NCBI GenBank assembly: GCA_019312665.1
Contig: JAFDCZ010000056.1
Location: 1-51,790 of the forward strand
Direction: 5' to 3'
Length of the DNA stretch: 51,790 nt
DNA from: Deltaproteobacteria bacterium
Lineage (GTDB): Bacteria > Myxococcota_A > UBA9160 > UBA6930
Shown: positions 8,760-17,374 of the stretch, one piece after another
Position numbering within the stretch: position 1 is the first letter of the stretch
Layout: every line of letters begins with the position of its first letter
The notes under the pieces: model-generated
What the model was told of the DNA's origin: nothing
Seen by the model: only the letters and a program-made list of their open reading frames with translations
Databases searched by the model: none
Translations under genes and position numbers: made by a program

Positions 8760-11030
8760 ATGCGGAAGCTGTGGCTCGTTGCTGGGCTCGTGCCCCTCCT
8801 TTTCTCCTCGGTCGGTTGCAAGGAGGTCGACGGCGGACCCGTCTACGGGGTCGCCAACCAGTGCTATGCCGTGGGCGCGATCGATCCGGGACAATCCGGG
8901 CCGAAGATGATCTCGATGACGGACGATGGCACCGGCTACAGCTTCTCCCATCGCCGCGCGCGAGATGCCGAGGCGTTCTTCCTGAAGCCTTCGGCGCTCG
9001 GGACCTACCTGTTCTATGACGAGGGCGGTTCCTACCTGGTATCCGACGGTACACATGTCCAACGTCAGGCTGTGCTGCTCTCCGACGTGACGACCGTCGA
9101 CGACAGCTTCGAATCCGAGGCGGAGTGGGAGCTCTCGGCTTCGGCTCATCGCGGACGCCCTTCGCTTCGGCTCGGCCACCGGCCTTCCCTTTTGCTCCGC
9201 CACCGGCGTAGCGGGCGCTACCTGCGCACCACCGGCCTGGTCGACGGAGCCAACCAGGCCGCAAAGCTGGTGCTGATCCCGCGCGAGGGCTGCAACGAGT
9301 TCCCCGAGGCGACCCTCGATGCGGACGGCAGCCCGGAGCCCCTCGAGTTCGAAGACGGCTCGGTCTTCGGCATCGTCGATACGCACTCCCACATCCTGTC
9401 CAACTTCGGCTTCGGGGGTGGAGGCCTGTTTCACGGCGCACCCTTCCATCGGCTCGGCATCGAGCACGCCCTGGCTGATTGCGAGCTCTACCATGGGCCC
9501 GAAGGCCGCAAGGATCTCTTCGGGTTCGGATTCGACAACAGCGGCGATTCGAACGCGCTGCTCTTCAGCTTCGTCACCGGCGAGACGCCTACAGCGAACC
9601 ACGCAACGGCCGGCTACCCCGAGTTCACCGATTGGCCGAGCGCCCCAAAGAGCTCGACCCATCAGGTGCAGTACTACCGGTGGCTGCAACGGGCCCACCT
9701 GGGCGGCCTGCGTCTGGTCGTCCAGCACGCCACTACGAACCAGATCATCTGCGACCTGATCGCGGGCGGTGGCATCCAAGCCACCCGCTACTCGTGCAAC
9801 GACATGGTGGGCGTCGATCGCATCATCGACGAAACCTACGCGATGCAGGATTACATCGACGCCCAGGAGGGTGGCCCCGGGAAGGGCTGGTTCCGCGTCG
9901 TGCGTTCGCCGGCCGAAGCCCGTCGCGTGATCCGCCGTGGCAAGATGGCGGTCATCCTCGGGATCGAGACCTCGAACCTCTTCGATTGCTTCCTGACACC
10001 CTCGGCCGAATTCCCCTCCTGCACCGAGCAGGACGTGATCGACAAGCTCGACACGTACTACGATCGCGGCGTTCGAGCGCTCTTCCCCGTGCACAAGTAC
10101 GACAACGCCTTCTCGGCAGGCGACGGGCACAAGGCCGTGATCGAAATCGGCAACTTCATCACGACGGGCCACTTCTCGAACCTCACGAACGATTGCGACC
10201 CCACCGTGCCACCGGGTTTCGACAGAGGCCCGGCCTCTTTCCCCGGCCTGATCGGCCCGCGTGCGGACTACTTCGCGCCGGCACCAAACGACTTCAGCAA
10301 TTTCGCCAGCAATCCGGTCCCGACCCTGCTGCCCTTCTTGCCGCTGCTGTTGCAGCCACCCGGGACCGAAGAGGTCTGTCAGGCGGCGGGCATGACGCCG
10401 CTAGGCGAATTCCTGGTCGCGCAGATGATGCAGCGGGGCATGATCATCGAGGTCGATCATCTGCCGCGTCGCTCCTACCGCCGGATCTACGAGATCCTCG
10501 CGCAGAACGACTATCCCGCCGCGGGCACCCACGGCCGCAACAACCATGGCGAGCTGTACCGCCTCGGTGGCGTCTCGAAGACCGGCTTCGGGCGCTGCCG
10601 CTCCGCAAGCGCGACGGCGACGATGGACGATGGTTTCCAGGCGCGTATCCAACTCATCGAGGACAACGGAGGCTTTCCGGCCGAGGGCTTCGGCTTCGAC
10701 CTGAACGGCTTCGCAGGTGCACCGGGCCCCCGTTTCGGACCCGATAGTGGTTGCTCCGATCCGCAACAGGATCCCTTGACCTATCCGTTCACGGCCTACG
10801 CTGGCGACGTCACGTTCAGCCAGCCTCAGGTCGGCAACCGCACGATCGATTTCAACACCGAGGGCATGGCGCACATCGGCTTGCTCCCCGAACTCATCGA
10901 AGACGTGCGGCGCGACGGCGTGAGCGACGCTGAACTCGAACCGCTCTTCAAATCGGCCGAGGGCTACTTACGAATGTGGGAAAAGGCCCGGCGCCGCGCC
11001 GAAGAGTTGCGGCCTTTGGCCGTCGACTGA
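8760..11030 (+). CDS. Large lipoprotein with amidohydrolase / M19-dipeptidase-like catalytic domain
   Basis: The 756-residue protein starts with a lipoprotein signal (VPLLFSSVGC, Cys20). Residues about 30-180 form a beta-rich domain I do not recognise. Its spacing of short strands and polar turns (SYLVSDGTHVQ, SGRYLRTTG) recalls beta-trefoil or fascin-like folds. A TIM-barrel metallohydrolase follows. It opens with the metal-binding motif IVDTHSH (Asp207, His209, His211). Later candidate ligand regions are MIIEVDHLPRRS and AAGTHGRNNHG. A closing segment with GMAHIGLLPELIEDV and an alpha-helical end resembles the C terminus of renal-dipeptidase-type enzymes. GGAAGG precedes the ATG. The substrate is unknown. 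The gene stands alone between the efflux operon and a convergent thioesterase. Confidence 0.7.
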   Translation: MRKLWLVAGLVPLLFSSVGCKEVDGGPVYGVANQCYAVGAIDPGQSGPKMISMTDDGTGYSFSHRRARDAEAFFLKPSALGTYLFYDEGGSYLVSDGTHVQRQAVLLSDVTTVDDSFESEAEWELSASAHRGRPSLRLGHRPSLLLRHRRSGRYLRTTGLVDGANQAAKLVLIPREGCNEFPEATLDADGSPEPLEFEDGSVFGIVDTHSHILSNFGFGGGGLFHGAPFHRLGIEHALADCELYHGPEGRKDLFGFGFDNSGDSNALLFSFVTGETPTANHATAGYPEFTDWPSAPKSSTHQVQYYRWLQRAHLGGLRLVVQHATTNQIICDLIAGGGIQATRYSCNDMVGVDRIIDETYAMQDYIDAQEGGPGKGWFRVVRSPAEARRVIRRGKMAVILGIETSNLFDCFLTPSAEFPSCTEQDVIDKLDTYYDRGVRALFPVHKYDNAFSAGDGHKAVIEIGNFITTGHFSNLTNDCDPTVPPGFDRGPASFPGLIGPRADYFAPAPNDFSNFASNPVPTLLPFLPLLLQPPGTEEVCQAAGMTPLGEFLVAQMMQRGMIIEVDHLPRRSYRRIYEILAQNDYPAAGTHGRNNHGELYRLGGVSKTGFGRCRSASATATMDDGFQARIQLIEDNGGFPAEGFGFDLNGFAGAPGPRFGPDSGCSDPQQDPLTYPFTAYAGDVTFSQPQVGNRTIDFNTEGMAHIGLLPELIEDVRRDGVSDAELEPLFKSAEGYLRMWEKARRRAEELRPLAVD

Positions 11031-11060
11031 ACAGGCCTGACAACCTCCCGAGATCGGCCC

Positions 11061-11492
11061 CTACGACCGAACCAGAATCATCTGCGTGCAGCGGAACAAT
11101 GCGATCGTCTTCTCCGCCGCCTGGTTGATGATTTCGACATCCCAGACCTGGGTGGTCCGCCCGAGATGAACCGGGCGGGCGCGACCAAAGACGAGGTCGC
11201 CTTCACGGGCGGTGCCCATGAAGTTGGTCTTGAGCTCGATCGTGGTGAAGCCGGCTTTCTCGAAATCGATGTGCTCGCCGATTCCCGCGGCGCAGAGCCA
11301 ATCCGCCAGGGTGATCACGACCGGCGCCCACAGGAAACCGGTTCCCGCCACGACCGCTTCCGTCACCCTGAACTGGCCTGTCACTTCTTTCTTGCTGCAG
11401 GTCAGGATCTCGACCCCGACCATCCCCGGATGTTTTCGCGAAGCGAACTCGTTGAGCCTCGCGACACGCTCCTCGCTGCTCTCTTCGCTCAT
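11061..11492 (-). CDS. PaaI-type hotdog-fold thioesterase
   Basis: This 143-residue single hotdog domain is the usual length for PaaI/YdiI-type acyl-CoA thioesterases. The central helix region contains ADWLCAAGIGEHIDF, and a strand pair follows (FTTIELKTNFMGTAREGDLVFGRA in two parts). The last strands read TTQVWDVEIINQ and TIALFRCTQMIL. These proteins hydrolyse acyl- or aryl-CoA thioesters as homotetramers in the cytoplasm. GGAGA sits 5 bases before the ATG at 11492. It is transcribed away from the neighbouring metallo-beta-lactamase-like gene, leaving 139 bases for divergent promoters. Confidence 0.85.
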   Translation of the reverse strand: MSEESSEERVARLNEFASRKHPGMVGVEILTCSKKEVTGQFRVTEAVVAGTGFLWAPVVITLADWLCAAGIGEHIDFEKAGFTTIELKTNFMGTAREGDLVFGRARPVHLGRTTQVWDVEIINQAAEKTIALFRCTQMILVRS

Positions 11493-11631
11493 CGGGTCTC
11501 CATCTCAGTTCGGGCCACTGCGCCTGGGGCGAAGCTTGAATTGATCTCTCGTCATGGGGGTGTCAGGAGACCCGCTGCGCCGGCTGGCATCGCCAAGATG
11601 CCCGGCCGACACTCCCCATCAAGGAGACAGC

Positions 11632-12345
11632 ATGACCTACACCTCCGCGAGCGCCCATGACCCGATAGAAGAAATCCAGCCCGACGTATTCATGGTGCGC
11701 GGCAGTGTCCGCCTGAACGCGATCCTGCGCATTACCCGCAACATGGTGATCATCCGCCACGAAGGCGATCTCACACTCGTCGACCCGATCCGGCTCTCCG
11801 ATGCGGGAGAGGAGCAACTCTCGAAGCTCGGCTCCGTCAAGCGGATCCTCCGCCTGGGTCCCATGCACGGCATGGACGATCCCTATCTCATCGAGCGCTT
11901 CCGAGCCGAGCTCTGGGCTATCGGAGAATCCCAGACCCATCCCGAGCCCAAGCCCGATGTGCTGATCGATACCGAGAGCCCCCTGCCCTTTCCCGACGCT
12001 CGGCTCTTCGGCTTCGCGGGCTTGAAACAGCCGGAATCGGCGCTGCTCATCCAACGTGAAGGTGGCCTGCTCATCACCTGCGATTCGATCCAGAACTACG
12101 GCGACTACCGCTTCAACAACCTGCCGGCCCGTCTCGTGATGCCGTGGATTGGCTTCCCGAAGACGACGTTGGTTGGCCCCTTGTGGCTGAAGATGATGAC
12201 CGCTGAAGGCGGCTCTCTGGAGAGTGAGTTCCGCCGTCTTCTCGAACTCGAGTTCGATTCCCTGATTTCGGCCCACGGAAGCCTGTTGCGGAGCGGTGCC
12301 CATGCAGCGGTCGAAGCTGCCGTGGATCGCGCCTTCAAGAGCTGA
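11632..12345 (+). CDS. Metallo-beta-lactamase-fold-like protein without the canonical metal motif (DUF4336-like)
   Basis: The 237-residue sequence follows the beta-sandwich pattern of the metallo-beta-lactamase family: NMVIIRHEGDLTLVDPIRLSD for the first strands, a later core strand GGLLITCDSIQNYG, and a terminal LISAHGSLLRSGA. The usual HxHxDH metal signature is missing. In its place is LGPMHGMDDPYL. This resembles the DUF4336 branch, which may bind metal differently or have lost catalysis. AAGGAGA at 11621-11627 fixes the ATG at 11632 despite a longer open frame. The methyltransferase gene follows after 10 bases, so the two are likely co-transcribed. The function is unknown. Confidence 0.6.
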   Translation: MTYTSASAHDPIEEIQPDVFMVRGSVRLNAILRITRNMVIIRHEGDLTLVDPIRLSDAGEEQLSKLGSVKRILRLGPMHGMDDPYLIERFRAELWAIGESQTHPEPKPDVLIDTESPLPFPDARLFGFAGLKQPESALLIQREGGLLITCDSIQNYGDYRFNNLPARLVMPWIGFPKTTLVGPLWLKMMTAEGGSLESEFRRLLELEFDSLISAHGSLLRSGAHAAVEAAVDRAFKS

Positions 12346-12355
12346 GGGTCCCAGC

Positions 12356-12886
12356 ATGATGAAAGGCGCAGAGCTTCGCGCGATCCTCGCACTGCCCTTC
12401 AACGTGCTCGTCACGATCCCCGCGCTGCTGCTCTGGTGGAGCGGGGACGCGGCGTGGCCGGCCGTCGGCCTGGTCCAGAGCTGCGTCGCGATCGCGTGTT
12501 TCGGAATTGGGCTGACGCTCATGACGACCACGATTCGACTGTTCAGCAGGGAAGGACATGGCACCCTCGCGCCGTGGGCCCCGACGGAAACCCTGGTAAT
12601 CCGCGGCCCCTACCGCTTCGTGCGAAATCCCATGATCAGCGGCGTCCTTTTCAACCTGCTCGGCGAAGCCCTGATGATGGGCTCGTGGACGCTTGGAATC
12701 TGGTTTGTCGGCTTTTCCCTGGGGAACGCGATCTATCTTCCGCTGTTCGAGGAGGAAGGGCTCGCCGAACGATTCGGCCCGGCGTATGAGCGCTACCGAC
12801 AGGCCGTACCACGTTGGCTGCCGCGTATCAGGCCCTACGATCCCACGTTGGAGCCTAGCGATCGGGCTCGTCCTCCCCGCGTTTGA
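12356..12886 (+). CDS. Isoprenylcysteine carboxyl / phospholipid methyltransferase-like membrane protein
   Basis: This 176-residue protein has about four membrane helices and the ICMT/PEMT signature. RGPYRFVRNPMISGVLFNLLG is followed by a helix and then LPLFEEEGLAERFGPAYERYR, which binds S-adenosylmethionine. Bacterial members methylate membrane lipids or unidentified small substrates, since these bacteria lack prenylated CaaX proteins. Residues such as EGHGTLAPWAPT before the motif match the family. I chose the ATG at 12356 because it follows a GAGGG and the upstream frame overlaps the previous gene. The last 32 bases overlap the convergent dinB gene. Confidence 0.82.
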   Translation: MMKGAELRAILALPFNVLVTIPALLLWWSGDAAWPAVGLVQSCVAIACFGIGLTLMTTTIRLFSREGHGTLAPWAPTETLVIRGPYRFVRNPMISGVLFNLLGEALMMGSWTLGIWFVGFSLGNAIYLPLFEEEGLAERFGPAYERYRQAVPRWLPRIRPYDPTLEPSDRARPPRV

Positions 12887-14102
12887 TTCCCAAGGCAGGC
12901 GCCATGCGTTCGACATCGCTCTGCCCTGCCCGACGCACGACGGTCTTTCCGTACTTGTCCGTGAGGCGATCGAGCGCCTCGTTGAGGCGGGAGCGCTTCT
13001 CCCGGCCGCTGCCCTTGTCGAAGAGCGACAACTGCTCGGGGCGTGAGATCAAGTTCGTCACGCCGACCCCGATCAGCCGTACGGGCTCGCGTAGCTCCGT
13101 GCGACCGAGGAGCAACCTGGCCGACGCCGCAATCTCCCCGCCGTCGTCCGTCGGCTCCGTGAGCGTTTCTCGCCGGGTGAGCAGCGGATAGCCACGCGGG
13201 CCTGACGCGACACGCCTGCCGAGCTTCACCTTCAGGACCACGGTGCGCGCCTTGGATTCGGAGCGCCGCAGCCTTCGCGCCACGGATTCCGAATGGGTGA
13301 GGATGGCGGCCTCGAGGGTTCGCATGTCGGCGATGTCGCGTCCGAAGGTGTTTTCTTCGCTCATCGAGACGGCATCCCGATAGGCTTCGACCTCGCGAAC
13401 GTCGATGCCACGAGCCAGCCGCGCCACACGAAGGCCCCAATCCCCCAGCACGGCTTCGAGGCGCTGATCCTCGGCGCGAGCGAGATCCCCGATCGTCTCG
13501 ATTCCGATTCGCGCCAGACGCTCGCGCGCCACCGGCCCGACGCCCCAGATGCGCCCCACCGGCAACGGGTCGAGGAAGGTCTGCACCTCACCCGGGCGGA
13601 TCTCGAGCAGGCCATCGGGCTTGGCGGAATCGCTGGCGATCTTCGCCACCATCTTGATCGGTGCAATGCCGACGGAAGCTGCCAGACCCGTTCCCTCGCG
13701 AATCTCCTTGCGCAACCGTTCGCCGGCCTCGGCGACCGGCCCGTGCAACCGTTCGGTGCCCGTCATGTCGAGAAAAGCTTCGTCGAGGGAGAGCCCCTCC
13801 ACCGCCGGCGTAAAGCGGCGGAAGATCTCGAAGATCCGCTTCGATTCGGCGCTGTAGACCGACATCCGACCGGAGAGGAAGATCAGCCGAGGACACAGCT
13901 TCAACGCCTGGGCGCTTGGCATGGCGGAGTGGATGCCGAACTTGCGCGCCTCGTAGCTGGCCGCCGAAACCACGCCGCGGGCCCCTTTGCCCCCCACCAC
14001 GACGGGCTTGCCCCGCAACTCCGGGCGATCCCGCTGCTCGATGGACGCATAGAAAGCGTCCATATCGGCGTGCAGGATCGTTTGCTGCCGGCGGGACTTC
14101 AC
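12855..14102 (-). CDS. dinB: DNA polymerase IV (Y-family translesion polymerase)
   Basis: The 415-residue enzyme copies across damaged template bases. The palm carries ILHADMDAFYASIEQ with the first catalytic Asp pair, followed by RGVVSAASYEARKFGIHSAMP. The second acidic site is VEGLSLDEAFLDMT, so the enzyme should be active, unlike the ImuB paralogues that lack these residues. Thumb helix-hairpin-helix segments (IWGVGPVARERLARIGI) and the little-finger domain follow. EQLSLFD at about residues 368-374 is a beta-clamp binding motif. The start is a GTG at 14102, only 26 bases from the divergent pepF start. There is little room for a separate SOS operator and I see none. Confidence 0.95.
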   Translation of the reverse strand: MKSRRQQTILHADMDAFYASIEQRDRPELRGKPVVVGGKGARGVVSAASYEARKFGIHSAMPSAQALKLCPRLIFLSGRMSVYSAESKRIFEIFRRFTPAVEGLSLDEAFLDMTGTERLHGPVAEAGERLRKEIREGTGLAASVGIAPIKMVAKIASDSAKPDGLLEIRPGEVQTFLDPLPVGRIWGVGPVARERLARIGIETIGDLARAEDQRLEAVLGDWGLRVARLARGIDVREVEAYRDAVSMSEENTFGRDIADMRTLEAAILTHSESVARRLRRSESKARTVVLKVKLGRRVASGPRGYPLLTRRETLTEPTDDGGEIAASARLLLGRTELREPVRLIGVGVTNLISRPEQLSLFDKGSGREKRSRLNEALDRLTDKYGKTVVRRAGQSDVERMAPALGIKRGEDEPDR

Positions 14103-14128
14103 AGCCTGGAAAGGTAACGTCCCCGCCC

Positions 14129-15994
14129 ATGAGCGATCCCACCTCGACCCCAGAAGAATCGAGCCCGGCCGCCGGAACCGGACCGGCCACCGGAACCCGA
14201 CCGGCCGCCGGAACCGGACCGGCCGCCGGCGTGCGCTGGGACCTTTCCCACCTCTATCCCGAACCGGCCCGCGAAGGGTTGGAGGCCGATCTGGCCGGAG
14301 CGCTCGAAGCCGCCTGTGCGTTCGAGAAGCGCTACCGCGGGAGCATCGCGACGCTCTCCGCGTCGGATCTGGCTGCGGCGGTCGATGCCTACGAGGAGTT
14401 GCAGGGACCGGTCACTCGGGCCGGATCCTTTGCCCAGCTTCAGTTCGCTGGCGATACCCAGGCCCCCGCCCACGGCGCCCTCCTCCAGCTCGTGCAGGAA
14501 CGCGGCACCGAGATTCGCCAACACCTGCTCTTCTTCGAGCTCGAGTGGGTTGCGGTCGAGGATGAGCGGGCTGCCGGGTTGTTGGCTGAGCCGGCGCTCG
14601 CAGGGCGCAAGCACCTGCTCGAATCGCTTCGCCGCTATCGGCCTCACGTTCTGAGCGAACCCGAGGAGCGCATCCTCGAAGAGACGGCCAATACCGGAGA
14701 ACGCGCCTGGAGCCGGCTCTTCGACGAGGTCCTCGGCGCTGCGCGCTTCTCCGTGAAGCTGGAAGGCGAAACCCAGGATCTCTCCGAGGAGGAGGTGCTC
14801 TCGCTGCTGTATGACGGGAATCGCGATCATCGCCGTGCAGCTGCCCATGGCCTTACCGCAGGCTTGAAGGAGCACTCTCACGTGCTTGCCTTCATCTTCA
14901 ACACACTCGTCCATGAGAAGGCGACCCAGGATCGATTGCGCAGCTACGAAGACCCGATCGAGGCGCGCAACCTGGCGAACGAAATCGAAGGGCCGGCCGT
15001 CCGCGCACTCCTCGATGCCTGCCAGGCCGGTTACCCGATGGTCCAGCGCTACTACCGCCTGAAGGCGAAGCTGCTGGGCATCGAAACACTCGAAGACTAC
15101 GACCGCTACGCGCCCGTCGGTGAGCCCCAGGGTGAGCGCAGCTTCGAAGAAGCCCGGCGCATCGTCCTGGATGCGTATGCCGATTTCTCCCCCGAGATGG
15201 CGGGGATCGCCGCACGCTTCTTCGACGAGGGCTGGATCGATGCGGAGCTTCGCGAAGGCAAACGCGGCGGTGCGTTCTCCGCTTCGACACTTCCCGCAGT
15301 CCATCCCTACGTCATGCTCAACTACACGGGCAACCTGCGCGACGTGATGACCGTCGCCCACGAGCTGGGCCATGGCGTCCACCAGCATCTGGCGCGAGAG
15401 CAGGGCCTCTTCGAGCAGAGCACCCCGCTCACGACGGCGGAGACCGCCAGCGTATTCGGCGAGATGCTCGTCTTCCGCCGGCTCCTGAAGGAGCAGGACG
15501 ACCCGAAGACCCGCCTGGCACTCCTCTGCGGCAAGCTCGAGGACGCATTCGCAACGGTCTTTCGCCAGGTGGCCATGACCCGTTTCGAGGAATCCCTCCA
15601 CGCGGCCAGACGCGAAGAGGGCGAGCTTGCCATTCCGCGCATCAACGAGCTATGGATCGCGGCGAACGAGACGATGCTAGGCGACGCGATCAAGCTCACG
15701 GACGATTATGCATGGTGGTGGCTCTACATCCCCCATTTCGTGCACTCGCCCTTCTACTGCTACGCCTACGCTTTCGGCGAGCTGCTCGTGCTCGCCCTCG
15801 TCCGGCACTACGACGAGGAAGGCGAAGCCTTCGTGCCGCGTTATCTCGAACTGCTGCGCGCCGGGGGCTCCGCATCCCCTCCGGAACTGCTTGCCCGGGT
15901 AGGCCTCGACATCACGGATCCGGCCTTCTGGCAGGGCGGCCTTGCCCTGCTCGAAGAAATGCTGAACGAAGCCGAGGAACTCGCTGGGGCTTAG
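14129..15994 (+). CDS. pepF: M3-family oligoendopeptidase (PepF-like)
   Basis: The 621-residue cytoplasmic zinc peptidase degrades short peptides. The active site TVAHELGHGVHQH places the HExxH ligands at residues 411-415. The third ligand should be in TTAETASVFGEML, about 25 residues downstream, as in other M3 enzymes. Helical M3 segments cover most of the remainder, and the overall length matches PepF. The first 35 residues are an added low-complexity Pro/Ala/Gly/Thr tail made by an 18-bp tandem repeat. Conserved sequence begins at VRWDLSHLYPE. The ATG at 14129 lies just downstream of the divergent dinB start. Confidence 0.9.
   Translation: MSDPTSTPEESSPAAGTGPATGTRPAAGTGPAAGVRWDLSHLYPEPAREGLEADLAGALEAACAFEKRYRGSIATLSASDLAAAVDAYEELQGPVTRAGSFAQLQFAGDTQAPAHGALLQLVQERGTEIRQHLLFFELEWVAVEDERAAGLLAEPALAGRKHLLESLRRYRPHVLSEPEERILEETANTGERAWSRLFDEVLGAARFSVKLEGETQDLSEEEVLSLLYDGNRDHRRAAAHGLTAGLKEHSHVLAFIFNTLVHEKATQDRLRSYEDPIEARNLANEIEGPAVRALLDACQAGYPMVQRYYRLKAKLLGIETLEDYDRYAPVGEPQGERSFEEARRIVLDAYADFSPEMAGIAARFFDEGWIDAELREGKRGGAFSASTLPAVHPYVMLNYTGNLRDVMTVAHELGHGVHQHLAREQGLFEQSTPLTTAETASVFGEMLVFRRLLKEQDDPKTRLALLCGKLEDAFATVFRQVAMTRFEESLHAARREEGELAIPRINELWIAANETMLGDAIKLTDDYAWWWLYIPHFVHSPFYCYAYAFGELLVLALVRHYDEEGEAFVPRYLELLRAGGSASPPELLARVGLDITDPAFWQGGLALLEEMLNEAEELAGA
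14167..14229 (+). repeat. 18-bp in-frame tandem repeat, 3.5 copies
   Basis: Units start at 14167, 14185 and 14203, with a half unit to 14229. Units 1 and 3 are identical, and unit 2 differs by two bases. Each unit adds six residues of the PAAGTG type to the flexible N terminus of the M3 peptidase, so copy-number change would keep the frame. This is a minisatellite-like tract. Confidence 0.9.
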
Positions 15995-16027
15995 CCGAAC
16001 AGGGAGGCTCGCTGTCTCCCTCTCCTG

Positions 16028-16966
16028 CTAGGTCAGCCGCCCGGCGGCCTCGAGCCCCGCGGCAAGGGCGCATGCAAGGCCGGGGTTCGCAGCCTCGATG
16101 CGAACGACACGAGGATCCTCTTGCGAGCGTCCCTCTACAGGCGAGCCGGGACAGGTAAAGCGGTGCACCGCCGGCCGACCACCCGTCAGGGAGAGAGCCG
16201 AAGGGAGGAGATCCCAGAAGCTCGTTCCGATCTCCTCATCCGGGAGATTCCACAGCTGCTGCGAAGTCTCCCCAGAAAGGTCGATGCGCGTCGTCGCATG
16301 CCCTCCCGCGTGAAGCGTCCACACATCGGTCGCACCTGAATCCGCGGGCGGAACCCGGTGCAGGGCGATCGGGCCTTCATTCGGCGGGGTACCTTCGCTC
16401 TCGAAGAACACGGTCATGCGCCGGTCGCCCGGCTCGGACTTCCCGAACGGCATGCTGACGATCACCCCCGATGCCTCGATCGCGCGTTCACCGCTGGGCG
16501 CGACATAACGAACCGTCGCACCTCTTTCATTGGCAGCGACATCTACGACCTCCCATCCGAACCGGATCGGAACCTCGTTTGCCATCGCATCGACGACAGC
16601 AAGGCCCGAGGCCAGTTCCGAAGGCACGGGAGGCGGGGTGCCCGGTTCCGCCGAAGGGTCGACGGGCGATTTGAAGGCTCCGCGCCAGCGTGCTGCATGC
16701 CGGCGCCATCCCTCGGCCCTGCCTTTCGTTTCCGAGGCTTGCGGGAGATCTTCTTGAACGACCGTGGTGGGCGGTAGCTTCTCGAGGCCCAGCTCGGCAA
16801 GAAGAGACTGGGCCGCGGGCTCGACGACGCAGAGCGGTTGCTTTGCGAGCTGCCCCCCGGGCCGCGTGGCGGCCTCGATCACCTCGACCTCGAGCCCCAG
16901 AATCCGCAGCTGCCGGGCAGCGGCCAGGCCCGCTACCCCAGCCCCGATGACGAGGATACGCGTCAC
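16028..16966 (-). CDS. FAD-dependent amine oxidase / renalase-like protein
   Basis: The 312-residue protein opens with an FAD-binding Rossmann motif (ILVIGAGVAGLAAARQLRIL), and an acidic residue ends the second strand (VEVIEAATRPGG). The short length and a later segment (VSMPFGKSEP, GLACALAAGLEAAGRL) match renalase-type NAD(P)-binding amine oxidases, which oxidise reduced nicotinamide forms or unknown amines. The GTG at 16966 overlaps the response-regulator stop as GTGA, so the two are translationally coupled. A longer open frame to 17212 is rejected because it crosses the regulator in another frame. The physiological substrate is unknown. Confidence 0.75.
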   Translation of the reverse strand: MTRILVIGAGVAGLAAARQLRILGLEVEVIEAATRPGGQLAKQPLCVVEPAAQSLLAELGLEKLPPTTVVQEDLPQASETKGRAEGWRRHAARWRGAFKSPVDPSAEPGTPPPVPSELASGLAVVDAMANEVPIRFGWEVVDVAANERGATVRYVAPSGERAIEASGVIVSMPFGKSEPGDRRMTVFFESEGTPPNEGPIALHRVPPADSGATDVWTLHAGGHATTRIDLSGETSQQLWNLPDEEIGTSFWDLLPSALSLTGGRPAVHRFTCPGSPVEGRSQEDPRVVRIEAANPGLACALAAGLEAAGRLT

Positions 16967-17337
16967 GCCGGACGCGCAGCCTCGACGGCGTCGAGGAGTG
17001 CTTGGGGTCCGAACGGTTTGGCGAGGTAGACGGCTCCAACCGCATCGAGCAGGCGCCGGTGATCGGCCTGGAGGGGCTTGCCGCTGGTCATGACGATGGC
17101 GGCCATCGGGTCGTGGGCCCGGAGCGCCTCGATGATCGCAGCAGCGCCATTCGGCGGCACCGTGGCATCGATCAATGCCCGGTCCACGGTGGGATGGGCA
17201 GCCTGCAACCACGCGACGGCAGAGGTGCCGTCCTCGACGGGATGCACGTCGACACCACTCCGCTCGAAAATCCGCGCAACGAGGCGCAGAACGATCGGCT
17301 CGTCATCGACGACGAATGCGAGCGGGGTCTCATCCAC
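16963..17337 (-). CDS. Receiver-only response regulator
   Basis: The 124-residue protein is a single CheY-like receiver with no output domain. The acidic pocket is in LAFVVDDEPIVL, the phospho-acceptor Asp is in RALIDATVP, the switch Thr/Ser is in IVMTSGK and the conserved Lys is in VYLAKPFG. All residues needed for phosphorylation are present. I placed the start at the GTG at 17337, because no ATG or TTG in frame lies upstream before the divergent dnaE2 region. No histidine kinase is nearby. It is coupled by four bases to the downstream amine oxidase gene. Confidence 0.85.
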   Translation of the reverse strand: MDETPLAFVVDDEPIVLRLVARIFERSGVDVHPVEDGTSAVAWLQAAHPTVDRALIDATVPPNGAAAIIEALRAHDPMAAIVMTSGKPLQADHRRLLDAVGAVYLAKPFGPQALLDAVEAARPA

Positions 17338-17374
17338 CCCTTGAGAATGGCGGAAATCCGTGGCGTGGAAACAC

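Noticed and set aside
12855-14102. ImuB rather than DinB
   Set aside because: Both catalytic acidic motifs (ADMDAF and SLDEAFLD) are intact, whereas ImuB lacks them.
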